Source: Bordetella parapertussis
Lineage (GTDB): Bacteria > Pseudomonadota > Gammaproteobacteria > Burkholderiales > Burkholderiaceae_B
Length of the DNA: 64,000 bases
NCBI GenBank assembly: GCA_945865935.1
Contig: CAMBFI010000007.1
Coordinates: forward strand, 62,001 to 126,000
Direction: 5' to 3'
The position numbers and the translations under genes are program-made. Position 1 is the stretch's first letter; the number at the start of each line of letters is the position of its first letter. The notes beneath the pieces were generated by a model. The model ran no database searches. It was not told the DNA's origin and worked only from the letters and a program-made list of their open reading frames with translations. Shown in pieces: positions 35,343 to 43,814 of the stretch.

Positions 35343-36764
35343 TTAGCGATTGGTCTTGATTGTCACCCCGACATCTTTAATCAAACGCTGAAACTCGGGC
35401 GACTCTGCAATCACAGTACCTGCTGCACGCCGTAATCGATCAACCGCCTCGTCCGTCAGAACAAAAGACGTGGGCTGCTGGTTCAGGTAAAACCGTTCCT
35501 CTGCATTTTTGATCTGCTGAAACGACACATCAATCGTATAAATCTCGGCATTGGGCACTTTCATTAGCGCCGCGATGGCCGGATCTGTATTCGTCTTCAT
35601 TGCAGCTGAATCTCTGATTTTCCGCAAGGACGACCAGCGTGCAGACGTATCCTTCAACAACTCTACCGCCTCGTAAGAGTAATGGTCGATTGGCGTGCCG
35701 GCCGCTTTGAGCAAAACGGTCAAGCTATCGGGCGGCCGTTCACGTTCATCCCAATTGGTCTTGGGATCAGAAATGGAATTCACAACAAATACAATCAGGC
35801 GTCGAACGCGGTCCAGCGAGGTCGATGTCCCAGTGTCATAAAGAGCCTCCATCAGTTCAAGTGAGTCCAACACTCCACGCATCCCGACGTTATCTGACAC
35901 GCCGCCGTCGACTAAATGTACGTAAGGCTTTGTCGTACTGTTAGCAAGACTGATTTCTGACAGTATCGAGCGCGTCGCTCGAGCCGCTGGGCGCTTCACG
36001 TTGCTTTGATCCAAAAACGGCTGCATCCAGACTGAGGGCTTCCAATCACAGTTTCCGCCGTAATTATTGAACGTCACCGGAGAAAGCACTACCGGCACAG
36101 CCGACGATGCGGCTGCGGCACGCGCCAAAGGTACCGAACCCAAATCCGAACACATCGCGTCAAACACACGCTGATTAAACACGAAGCGTGAGCCTGTCGA
36201 GATATCCGTCGCCGAGGCAACGATAAACGGACCATTGCGCTTCGTTAAGTCAGAGAACGTCGCGCCCTCAAACAAGATCTCGTCATACAACTGAGCAGCG
36301 AGCTCGGAACGACCCCAGCCACTTGACGACAAGCTTGGCCAATACACAGGGTTCAATACACGAGAAATGATCTCGCCCTGCACATCGCGCTTGAGGAAAC
36401 GTTTTTCATATTCATCAAACAGCTTTTCGCCATACAAGCCGTAAGATAAAGCAGTAAAGCTTCCACCAGATACGCCCGTAATTAAGCCCACACTATCCAG
36501 TAAGCGAATTTTCTTACCTTTCGGCCCCACAACCTCCGTGTTGCGCAGAAACTCGAGCACGCCGAAAGAAAAGGCTGCGGCTCGCGTACCACCGCCCGAA
36601 AACGCCAACACCACCAAGTTTTCTTGATCTTGCGCTTTGGCGTGCATCGTCTCAAACCGATAGCCAGTCCGCTCGTCAAGCTTGCTAACAGGTTGATTAA
36701 TGGGGCGAGACGCACAGCCTGCCAGCAAAACTATCACGAAGCCAAGCGAGATAACTTTAAACAT
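35343..36764 (-). CDS. Patatin-like phospholipase lipoprotein
   Basis: A 473-residue lipoprotein: the signal peptide ends in the lipobox LAGC (Cys17). The patatin fold is complete with the oxyanion loop FSGGGTRAA (about 56-64), nucleophile GVSGG (Ser99) and the dyad aspartate in HLVDGGVSD. It should hydrolyse phospholipid or another acyl ester at the envelope. It is 13 bp downstream of the selenoprotein gene on the same strand, so they may be co-transcribed, though a functional link is not apparent. Confidence 0.9.
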   Translation of the reverse strand: MFKVISLGFVIVLLAGCASRPINQPVSKLDERTGYRFETMHAKAQDQENLVVLAFSGGGTRAAAFSFGVLEFLRNTEVVGPKGKKIRLLDSVGLITGVSGGSFTALSYGLYGEKLFDEYEKRFLKRDVQGEIISRVLNPVYWPSLSSSGWGRSELAAQLYDEILFEGATFSDLTKRNGPFIVASATDISTGSRFVFNQRVFDAMCSDLGSVPLARAAAASSAVPVVLSPVTFNNYGGNCDWKPSVWMQPFLDQSNVKRPAARATRSILSEISLANSTTKPYVHLVDGGVSDNVGMRGVLDSLELMEALYDTGTSTSLDRVRRLIVFVVNSISDPKTNWDERERPPDSLTVLLKAAGTPIDHYSYEAVELLKDTSARWSSLRKIRDSAAMKTNTDPAIAALMKVPNAEIYTIDVSFQQIKNAEERFYLNQQPTSFVLTDEAVDRLRRAAGTVIAESPEFQRLIKDVGVTIKTNR

Positions 36765-36777
36765 AATTTCCTAAAAT

Positions 36778-38013
36778 CTATCTTTTTGAAGCGAGATCTA
36801 AGACAACCCGCGGGATCATACTCAGTGTGGCCAACCCCTTGAACGCTGGATCGCCAATGGCGGCTAGTTTTAATCGCAACGCGAATAACGCTTCGCCACC
36901 ACTGGTATCAAACCAGAACCAGTCTTGCAAGGACTTCGCACTGTGTTGACCTGGCTGCGCGAGCTTGGCTTCGTAATAAAAGGCCTTTAATTCATCCGTC
37001 GCGAACTTCAGGCTAGTCGCTGCTGTTTGAGCTGCGTTCTGCAAGACTTGTTCTGGAGCCTCTCCGAGCCACGACAGCACAAACTCAGCAATACGGTCTG
37101 GCGAGGCACCTGTCACGCCCAGGGTCGTTCGGCTGCGCGACTGCGCACCGACTTGATGCCATGCCTTAAGTTGCCCGACTTCCTCAAGCACTCTTTCTTG
37201 CAAACTGCCTATCTTGCCGTGCTTGGGAAAACTTACCGGACAGACTAATTGCTGGCTCTGCTGACCCAACGCATCGGGCGGAGCCTCTTGCAAGAAATCG
37301 CGCAGCACAGGTTCTTGAGCTAACTCAAGCAACTTCAAGGCCTCTTGCAACACTTGCTTTTGAAACGGCGCATTCCCCGGCGCACCGAACGGACGACCCA
37401 ACATAAACGGTACCCACAACGCTCGCGGAGCATTAAAGGCAGCGGTGTGTTCACGGATCAAACTGATCTGTACGGTAGGAATTCCTGCTTCTTCCAAATA
37501 ACGGCCGACGGCGCTCACGGCGCACGTACAAAGCGGTCAAACCGGAGATAAAACGACCGCGTCTACCTGATCTTGCTTAAGCAACTCCGCGAGCTCTCGG
37601 GCTTTTGCTTCGTACTTTGTTGTCGGCCAGATTGCACCCATAAACGAATAATGGAATCGTGCGACCGAACCAATAAATTTTTCTGCTGCAAGTTCCTTCA
37701 GCCGCGCCAACGGGAATACAACATTACAGTCCGACTGAAACCCTGTTCGGTCGAAGTTGACGGACATGTGGCTCATCACCAAATCCGCATCGTCTGTTTG
37801 ATCAACAATCACGCGATAGTCGGTTCCGTTTCCGGTTGTATCAAAGGGGGCATCCGCTTTCGTATGCAAGCCAGCCGTCGTGATCAGCGCAACGCGTCTT
37901 TGACTCAGCGCTGGCCCAGCTACTAACTGGGGTACCGACATGGGCGGTATCTGTTTTAAGCGTTCGAGATGATGTTCTCGTTCAATCTCGGACAAGGCTG
38001 CTAGGCGAACCAT
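36778..38013 (-). CDS. GrdB-like selenoprotein (glycine/sarcosine/betaine reductase selenoprotein B family), in-frame UGA = Sec
   Basis: One gene of 411 residues that standard calling splits in two (37537-38013 and 36778-37518). Residue 159 is TGA (37537-37539), in frame with both halves, inside VVLSPV-U-PLCTC, the Sec motif (U-x-x-C-x-C) of the GrdB/PrdB reductase family. The upstream half ends directly at this codon. The downstream half would otherwise have to start at a GTG with no ribosome-binding site. A bulged hairpin matching the bacterial SECIS layout follows at once (37508-37527). GGAG precedes the ATG at 38013. Downstream EAGIPTVQISLIREHT and ALWVPFMLGRPFGAPG agree with the aerobic proteobacterial branch, whose role is unknown; a redox function on a small amine or thiol is inference. 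No selABCD genes are in view. Confidence 0.88.
37508..37527 (-). promoter_or_regulatory. Bacterial SECIS-like hairpin
   Basis: Starting 9 bases after the UGA, the transcript folds as ACG-(U bulge)-GCGC-CGUGA-GCGC-CGU: seven base pairs with a single bulged U and a five-base loop containing GU. In E. coli fdhF, SelB recognises a bulged U and a loop GU at nearly the same distance from the UGA. The hairpin was read by eye and not folded computationally. Confidence 0.7.
37537..37539 (-). other. Selenocysteine codon (UGA recoding site)
   Basis: TGA on the minus strand, codon 159 of the GrdB-like gene, flanked in frame by Pro-Val before and Pro-Leu-Cys after. Its position at the family's Sec site, with conserved protein sequence on both sides, argues for recoding rather than termination. 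Confidence 0.85.
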
Positions 38014-38055
38014 TGTGTGCTCCAGTTAAAAAAAAAGTAAGGTGTGGATGTTAGC

Positions 38056-38280
38056 TTAGGTTGCGCGGCGAAACCAAAATAACGATAGCCCCAGCGCAAG
38101 CAATACAAGTATCAAACTGATCAAACCAAAAAGTGCCGTGATCTCGGTCTCTTTACGCTCAAGTGAAAATTTGCTCGATAAATGGCTATAAATTTTTGCA
38201 AGGTCTTTAGAGTTTTCTGCTCTGAAAAATTCACCTTCTGTATAGGAAAAGCGACGGGGGTAGAAGCCGTCGACGAAAAA
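38056..38280 (-). pseudogene. 3' remnant of a VWA-domain (BatA/chloride-channel-like) membrane protein gene
   Basis: An open stretch of 74 codons with no start, lying in frame directly after the stop codon of the GntR gene at 38281 and ending at TAA 38056-38058. It encodes EGEFFRAENSKDLAKIYSHL, then KETEITALFG and one membrane helix ending FWFRRAT. This matches the C-terminal tail of VWA-domain proteins of the BatA type, where FRA..s..eL..IY is followed by a final transmembrane segment. The VWA domain itself is missing, so this is a deletion remnant. Read-through of the GntR stop is a remote alternative. Confidence 0.68.
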
Positions 38281-39030
38281 CTAACGCCCCGTTTGTCGGC
38301 TTAACGTCCCTGGTCGTCTCGAAGCAATTGAAGCCATCGAGACCGCATCACTACTCAAGGTATCGAGGTGCTTTGACATACAACTCGCTGCAAGCTCTTG
38401 GTTCATTTCTAATATCCCACGCAATACCATTTCGTGCTCTTGGATCGAAATCGCCATTAAGCCTGCGTGGAATGTCACCTCTTTACGGTACGCCTCTAGG
38501 CGATTGCGTAAACCTAAGGTTTGTTCTTGGAGGTGACGATTATGACTGGCTCCATAGATGCACTCATGAAATGTTGCATTCGCTCGATAGAAAGCCTCTG
38601 GGTCATCGCGCTCTGCTGCATCGATGCACTCTTGATGCGCTTGCGTTAACGCCTGTCGATCTTGCGCGTTATGCCGACGCGCAGCGAGACTTGAGCACGC
38701 TGCCTCAAGAAACCCCATCACTTCAAACATTTCGATTACGCGCGCGGTGTCGAGCTGAATGACAAACGCACCTTGTCTTGGTTTGATTTCGATCGCGCCT
38801 CGCGCTGCCAGCTGTCGTAGCGCCTCCCGAACAGGCGTACGTGAAGCACCAAAACGGTGACAAAGCCACTCCTCTTCTAGGTGCATGCCTGGAGGCAATT
38901 TTCCGTTACCGATCTCAAGCGAAATCGTCTCAACAATCGAGATTGACAGAGGTTGCTTGGCGCTCGCAGGCTGTACCAAACCTTCAGACTTAGGCATATC
39001 AACATTGAAGGCGGGAGAGGGTTTAAACAT
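38281..39030 (-). CDS. GntR-family regulator (FadR/FCD subfamily)
   Basis: A 249-residue regulator from the ATG at 39030 (AAGG upstream; an in-frame GTG at 39054 is possible). The winged HTH contains GMHLEEEWLCHRFGASRTPVREAL and ARGAIEIKPRQGAFV, followed by a helical FCD effector domain with metal-type histidines (FHECIYGASHN, FHAGLMA). It is divergent from the ABC/SDR/hydrolase operon starting at 39241, which it probably represses. The C-terminus abuts the VWA remnant, which suggests a deletion joined this gene to foreign sequence. Confidence 0.9.
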   Translation of the reverse strand: MFKPSPAFNVDMPKSEGLVQPASAKQPLSISIVETISLEIGNGKLPPGMHLEEEWLCHRFGASRTPVREALRQLAARGAIEIKPRQGAFVIQLDTARVIEMFEVMGFLEAACSSLAARRHNAQDRQALTQAHQECIDAAERDDPEAFYRANATFHECIYGASHNRHLQEQTLGLRNRLEAYRKEVTFHAGLMAISIQEHEMVLRGILEMNQELAASCMSKHLDTLSSDAVSMASIASRRPGTLSRQTGR

Positions 39031-39240
39031 ATAGCGTGCCTTTTGCTTAGGCACCAGTCCGGTGCATTTCTAAAAGTACAACAAAAAACTAGTCACTTGT
39101 GCTCCGGTCGTGTGCATTATGCATTTCCAGCACAATCAGCAATCAGAACCCGACTGCAATATTTCTCTTGACGTATACATGATATTTGTTAGCGTGATGC
39201 TGTACAACCCCTCATCTTTCCCTGCTCAAAAGGAATGCTC

Positions 39241-40329
39241 ATGTACCAAACACGTCGAAGCTTCATTAAATTAGCGGGCGCTAGTAGCGCAATTACGGCT
39301 CTCGGTATTTCTGCACCGAGTATTGGTCAAAGTGCAAACAAGATCACCTTTACCACCTCGTGGTTGCCTGAAGGTCCTAACCTTTTCGCCTATGTCGCGC
39401 GAGATAAAGGGTTTTGGAAAAGCAATGGGCTTGATGTCACAGTCGCACGCGGCTCGGGCTCAGGCCCAACTGCGCAAGCCGTGGGTGCGAACACATTTAT
39501 GTTTGGTATGGGCGCGACGCCAACGGTGATGGTCCAAGCTGCAAAGGGACTTCCCATCACGTCTATTGCACAACTCAATTACGATGCCCTGATGGGTGTG
39601 GGTGTGTTAGCAAGTTCGCCTATCAAAACGCCAAAAGACCTCGAAGGAAAAAAGCTGGGAGCAAGCGTCGGCTCCGGTGAATATCCATTCCTACCGCTGT
39701 ACGCCAAAAAAGCCGGTTTTGACTTCAGCAAAGTCACGCTCGTACAGTTGGACTCTAAAGTTCGAGACAGATCGCTAATTGAAAAACTTGTTGATGGCGT
39801 TGCTGCCTTCGGATCAAGCACCATTCCCTCGCTTGCCTCCAACGGCGTCGATGTACGTTTTATGCTGTTTAAAGCAGCAGGGCTTGAGTTTTACGGGCAG
39901 TCATTAATCACCCAAACAGCGCGAATTAAGGCCGAACCAGCGATGTGCCAAGCTTTTGTAAACGGTGCGATGCAGGCTATTCAATTTGTGATGACGAATC
40001 CCGACGAGGCCTTGGCTATATTTCTGAAAGCAAATGATGAAGTCGCCATGACTGCCTCGGGAAAAAACTATGCGCGAATCGGTCTAGGCTTGACCAACTT
40101 AACAAATCTTGTCCCAGAAGTAATCAACAACGGACTAGGCTGGGCAGACCCGGCGAAAATGAAAAGCCAGGCAGAGATCGTGCTTGAGTTTGCTGTAGGT
40201 CAAGGGGCAAAATTACCGGAGATGACTTCACTCTTTACCAATCAGTTCGCCGGGAAAATCAAACTTTCAGAGGCGCAGCTTACTTTGGCCCAAAAAATGG
40301 TTGAACCTTACCGCAAATATGTTGCGTAA
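39241..40329 (+). CDS. NMT1/SsuA-like ABC transporter substrate-binding protein (Tat signal)
   Basis: A 362-residue periplasmic receptor of the NMT1/THI5/SsuA type. The ATG at 39241 is preceded by AAAGGA; the protein starts with a twin-arginine signal (TRRSFIK followed by a hydrophobic run), so it is exported folded. Typical parts are FTTSWLPEGPNLFAYVARDKGFW and GLDVTVARGSGSG. Such receptors bind sulfonates, nitriles, pyrimidine precursors or aromatic acids. It heads the operon with ATPase, permease, SDR and alpha/beta hydrolase. Confidence 0.88.
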   Translation: MYQTRRSFIKLAGASSAITALGISAPSIGQSANKITFTTSWLPEGPNLFAYVARDKGFWKSNGLDVTVARGSGSGPTAQAVGANTFMFGMGATPTVMVQAAKGLPITSIAQLNYDALMGVGVLASSPIKTPKDLEGKKLGASVGSGEYPFLPLYAKKAGFDFSKVTLVQLDSKVRDRSLIEKLVDGVAAFGSSTIPSLASNGVDVRFMLFKAAGLEFYGQSLITQTARIKAEPAMCQAFVNGAMQAIQFVMTNPDEALAIFLKANDEVAMTASGKNYARIGLGLTNLTNLVPEVINNGLGWADPAKMKSQAEIVLEFAVGQGAKLPEMTSLFTNQFAGKIKLSEAQLTLAQKMVEPYRKYVA

Positions 40330-40331
40330 TA

Positions 40332-40353
40332 GTCTTGCCTTGACTGGCAAGAC
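40332..40353 (+). other. Intercistronic hairpin between receptor and ATPase genes
   Basis: Perfect 8-bp stem GTCTTGCC / GGCAAGAC with a 6-base loop, one base after the receptor stop region and 24 bp before the ATPase start. Its place after a binding-protein gene fits an mRNA-stabilising or attenuating element that raises receptor output over the membrane components. Confidence 0.6.
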
Positions 40354-40377
40354 GTCTCGAAGGTAATGAGGGCGTGC

Positions 40378-41142
40378 ATGCATTACATCTCTGCAACTGA
40401 TGTCGGAAAGACCTACCACACCCCCAGCGGCCCTGTACCCGCTGTCGCTGGGGCAACTTTCAGTGCGTCAGAAGGTGAATTTATCTCGCTTCTTGGGCCA
40501 AGTGGTTGTGGAAAAAGTACGTTGCTCATGATGCTTGCGGGGCTCGAACAACCCACAAGTGGCAGCTTTCATCTGGCTGGGCATGAGGTGAATGGCCCTC
40601 GAAGGGAGACTGGAATTATTTTTCAGGACGCAACCTTACTTCCCTGGAAATCAGTCTTGGAAAACGTCATGTTCCCCATCCAGATACTGAAACTATCCGA
40701 GAAGGACTTCATCGATCGAGCCAACGAACTACTCAATCGTGTTGGGCTATCAAATTTCACTGCCAAAAGACCGCATGAATTATCTGGCGGCATGCGACAA
40801 CGCGTGGCCATCTGTCGTGCACTGATTCATGATCCAAATATTCTCTTGATGGATGAGCCCTTTAGTGCGCTTGATGCCATCACTCGCGACCAAATGAATG
40901 TCGTCTTGTCAGAGCTGCTTGAGCGCTATCGCAAGACCGTAATATTTGTCACGCACAGTATCCGCGAGGCAGTCTATTTATCCGATCGAGTACTCGTGAT
41001 GGGAGGCAAGCCCTCCTCGATTATTTTAGACTTAACCATTCCCTTCAAACGTCCCCGCCAATTTGACATCGAGGAAACCGCGGAATTTGGTGCTCTGTGT
41101 CGCGAGCTACGCCTAACGATCGAGCGTGCACATCATGGATAA
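40378..41142 (+). CDS. ABC transporter ATP-binding protein (SsuB/TauB type)
   Basis: A 254-residue ATPase from the ATG at 40378, which is preceded by GAGGG; an ATG at 40366 would add four residues. Walker A GPSGCGKST, Q-loop IIFQDATLLPW, signature LSGGMRQRVAICRAL and Walker B ILLMDEPFSALD are intact. It powers the permease at 41135, whose start overlaps its 3' end by 8 bp. Confidence 0.94.
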   Translation: MHYISATDVGKTYHTPSGPVPAVAGATFSASEGEFISLLGPSGCGKSTLLMMLAGLEQPTSGSFHLAGHEVNGPRRETGIIFQDATLLPWKSVLENVMFPIQILKLSEKDFIDRANELLNRVGLSNFTAKRPHELSGGMRQRVAICRALIHDPNILLMDEPFSALDAITRDQMNVVLSELLERYRKTVIFVTHSIREAVYLSDRVLVMGGKPSSIILDLTIPFKRPRQFDIEETAEFGALCRELRLTIERAHHG

Positions 41143-41989
41143 ACATAACAACAAGATGGGAGTGGGAACTGAAACGGGAGCGCTCGTCGGTGGCAACCAA
41201 AAATCTGAGGCTTTCTCACGCGTGAGCTTGACAGCCAATGCGCGTAGTATCTTTTTGCCGATTCTGCTGGCCGTTGGCGTGCTGGGCTGCTGGGAACTGG
41301 CCGTGCGCCTGAGCAATATCCCCCAGGTCATTCTTCCCGCGCCGACAGCGATACTTGAAATTATTGGTGCACAGCACGAGATTCTGTTGCGACATGCCAT
41401 TCCAACCGTGCTGGAGGCGGCGGCCGGCTTTCTCATTGCCTGCACACTCGGCATCGCGCTTGCGGTTTGGCTGAGCTACTCACGCCTTGCACGCGAAGCG
41501 CTCTACCCGAATCTTGTGTTCTTTCAACTAATCCCAAAAATCGCTCTTGCGCCTCTATTCATCATTTGGCTGGGAATCGGCACCGAGTCCCGTTTAGCAT
41601 TCTCTGTCTTCATTAGCTTTTTTCCAATCGTGATTGCAACGACAGCAGGTTTCTCTAACGTGGATCGCAACATGATCAAGTTGTGTAGATCGCTTACGGC
41701 AACAGAGTGGCAAACGTTTAAAAGCGTTAAGTTCCCTAGCGCACTTCCCTACATCTTTAGCGGGATGAAAGTTGCGATGACACTGGCCATTATCGGTGTG
41801 ATCATTGGTGAATTCATCACCGCACAACGTGGCCTAGGCTACCTCATCGTCTTTGCGACTGCGCGAGCAGAAACGGGCGTCGCCATGGCAGCGATCGTTA
41901 TTCTTTGCGGCGGCGGTCTGTTGCTTTATGGCGTTGTCGCGCTTGCTGAAAACCTAGCGAATCGTCGTTACGGCGTGCCACGCGGTTAG
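41135..41989 (+). CDS. ABC transporter permease (SsuC/TauC type)
   Basis: A 284-residue inner-membrane permease from the ATG at 41135 (GTG at 41126 possible). It has about six helices, an unusually long hydrophilic N-terminus of some 30 residues, and the EAA-like loop around SLTATEWQTFKSVKFPSALPYI. It forms the channel for the receptor at 39241. Confidence 0.92.
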   Translation: MDKHNNKMGVGTETGALVGGNQKSEAFSRVSLTANARSIFLPILLAVGVLGCWELAVRLSNIPQVILPAPTAILEIIGAQHEILLRHAIPTVLEAAAGFLIACTLGIALAVWLSYSRLAREALYPNLVFFQLIPKIALAPLFIIWLGIGTESRLAFSVFISFFPIVIATTAGFSNVDRNMIKLCRSLTATEWQTFKSVKFPSALPYIFSGMKVAMTLAIIGVIIGEFITAQRGLGYLIVFATARAETGVAMAAIVILCGGGLLLYGVVALAENLANRRYGVPRG

Positions 41990-42030
41990 TCGTTTTATAG
42001 AGAATTTATTTAAATCAAAGAGATAATCAT

Positions 42031-42837
42031 ATGGACCTTAACCTAAAAGGTAAGTCAGTTCTCATTACAGGCGCATCCAAAGGCATAGGGCTGGCAACGG
42101 CCGAGTCGTTTGCTGCTGAGGGCTGCACACTGCATTTAACGGCGCGCTCAGCGGATGCGTTGGAAGCTGCCAAGCAAAACCTGAGTCAAAAATATGGGGT
42201 AGCGGTTCACATCTATCCCCTAGATTTATCAAAGTCTGAGAACATTACCGTCTTAGCGAATAAGGCTCCTAATGTCGATATCGTCATCAACAATGCGGGC
42301 GAAGTTCCCTCCGGACCCATTGAGTCACTGTCCGAAGACGACTGGCGCCGCGGTTATGACCTAAAGCTTTTTGGCTACATATTCCTTACCCGCGAGATGT
42401 ATTCCCAAATGAAAGCTCGGCGCTCAGGCGTCATCATTAATGACATCGGAAATTCTGGTGAAAACTGGGACGCGAACTACATTGCCGGGAGCACCGGGAA
42501 TGCTGCGCTCATGGCATTTACCAAAGCACTTGGTGGGCAGAGCTTAGATTACGGCGTGCGCGTGGTCGGCGTAAATCCTGGTCCCGTTGAAACTGATCGA
42601 ATGATAAAAATTAATAAACGACGTGCGTTAGATCTCTGGGGCGATGAAAACCGTCACGTAGAGCTTCGAGCTAAATACCCCGGCGGGCGTCCGGCGAGCT
42701 CGCAGGAAGTGGCTGATCTGATGGTCTTCTTAGCATCACCTCGTGCCGCCTACATCACTGGGAGTATCGTTACGATTGATGGCGGGATCTCGGCTAGAGG
42801 ATCCATCATTAAAGAAAGCGCATTTAGTTCTGACTAA
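42031..42837 (+). CDS. Short-chain dehydrogenase/reductase (SDR)
   Basis: A 268-residue NAD(P)-dependent oxidoreductase. The cofactor motif is TGASKGIGLA (about 14-23), and NNAG is near residue 89. The usual catalytic Ser-Tyr-Lys region reads NDIGNSGENWDANYIAGSTGNAALMAFTKA, with Tyr and an atypical Gly-Ser-Thr-Gly-Asn where YxxxK is expected, so the lysine position is altered. VNPGPVETDR follows, a standard SDR element. It is the fourth gene of the GntR-controlled operon. Confidence 0.88.
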   Translation: MDLNLKGKSVLITGASKGIGLATAESFAAEGCTLHLTARSADALEAAKQNLSQKYGVAVHIYPLDLSKSENITVLANKAPNVDIVINNAGEVPSGPIESLSEDDWRRGYDLKLFGYIFLTREMYSQMKARRSGVIINDIGNSGENWDANYIAGSTGNAALMAFTKALGGQSLDYGVRVVGVNPGPVETDRMIKINKRRALDLWGDENRHVELRAKYPGGRPASSQEVADLMVFLASPRAAYITGSIVTIDGGISARGSIIKESAFSSD

Positions 42838-42900
42838 CAGGGATCCCTTGTCCGATCTGTCGTCGCGTTACAAAAATTTTTTGATTAAAGAGGCATCAAT

Positions 42901-43782
42901 ATGAGCTGGGCTACAACATCCGACAATATTCGTCTGTACTACGAAGAAGCAGGTTCGGGCACACCAATTGTCTTTGTTCATGAGTTTGGCGGCGACTGGC
43001 GCAGCTGGGAGCCGCAGATGCGAAGCTTTTCTCGCCGGCATCGCTGCATTACCTTTTCTGCGAGAGGCTTCAAACCTTCGGATATCCCCCAAGACGTGAA
43101 AGCGTATTCGCAGAGGCAAGCTGTGCATGACATTCTTTCTGTCATGGATGCAGCAAAAATAGAGCGTGCGCACATTGTTGGTCTATCAATGGGAGGCTTC
43201 GCAAGCTTGCATTTCGGCTTAGTCGCCCCACAGCGCGCACTATCGCTTACCGTGGCAGGTGCAGGCTACGGAGCAGAGAAACACACGGAGGAGTATTTTC
43301 GTAACCTTTCGCGAGAAGTTGCTAATCAGTTCGCCACCTTAGGAAGTGAGACATTTGCTAAAACCTATTCGCTCGGGGCGTCCAGAGTGCAATACCAAAA
43401 CAAAGATCCCAGAGGCTGGCAAGAGTTTGCGATTCAGCTCGGCGAGCATGACAGCACCGGCTGCGCAAACACAATGCGCGGCGTTCAAGCCGAACGCCCC
43501 TCCATCTACGACTTAGAGGCTGACCTTAAAAAGATGACCGTCCCAACGTTAATTATGGTCGGGGACGAAGATGACCACTGCCTTGCACCGGGCATCTTCA
43601 TGAAAAAAACGATCCCCACCAGCGGTTTGATTGTGATGCCAAAAACTGGTCACACCTTGAATCTCGAAGAGCCCGAGCGCTTTAATCGTGATCTGAGCGA
43701 GTTCATAGACACTGTCGAGGCGGGTCGTTGGCTTGCTCGAGACCCTCGGGCACTGGGTTCGGAAATTATGAAAACCTCATAA
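42901..43782 (+). CDS. Alpha/beta-fold hydrolase
   Basis: A 293-residue soluble hydrolase. HEFGGDWRSWEPQ forms the oxyanion region, GLSMGG (Ser near residue 99) is the nucleophile elbow, VGDEDDHC supplies the acid and KTGHTLNLEEP the catalytic histidine. The fold and motifs match 3-oxoadipate enol-lactonase-like and haloperoxidase-like enzymes. It ends the operon that starts with the receptor at 39241 and probably hydrolyses an ester or lactone made from the imported compound. Confidence 0.87.
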   Translation: MSWATTSDNIRLYYEEAGSGTPIVFVHEFGGDWRSWEPQMRSFSRRHRCITFSARGFKPSDIPQDVKAYSQRQAVHDILSVMDAAKIERAHIVGLSMGGFASLHFGLVAPQRALSLTVAGAGYGAEKHTEEYFRNLSREVANQFATLGSETFAKTYSLGASRVQYQNKDPRGWQEFAIQLGEHDSTGCANTMRGVQAERPSIYDLEADLKKMTVPTLIMVGDEDDHCLAPGIFMKKTIPTSGLIVMPKTGHTLNLEEPERFNRDLSEFIDTVEAGRWLARDPRALGSEIMKTS

Positions 43783-43814
43783 TCGCTGACCCTGCCTACC
43801 TCGCGCACACCTAC

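Noticed and set aside
36778-37518. Separate 246-residue gene starting at GTG 37518
   Set aside because: It has no ribosome-binding site, is in frame with the upstream half through a single TGA, and the joined protein matches the GrdB-like selenoprotein family.
38056-38280. C-terminal extension of the GntR regulator by stop read-through
   Set aside because: The stop is TAG, there is no recoding signal, and the encoded tail belongs to a different family (VWA membrane protein).
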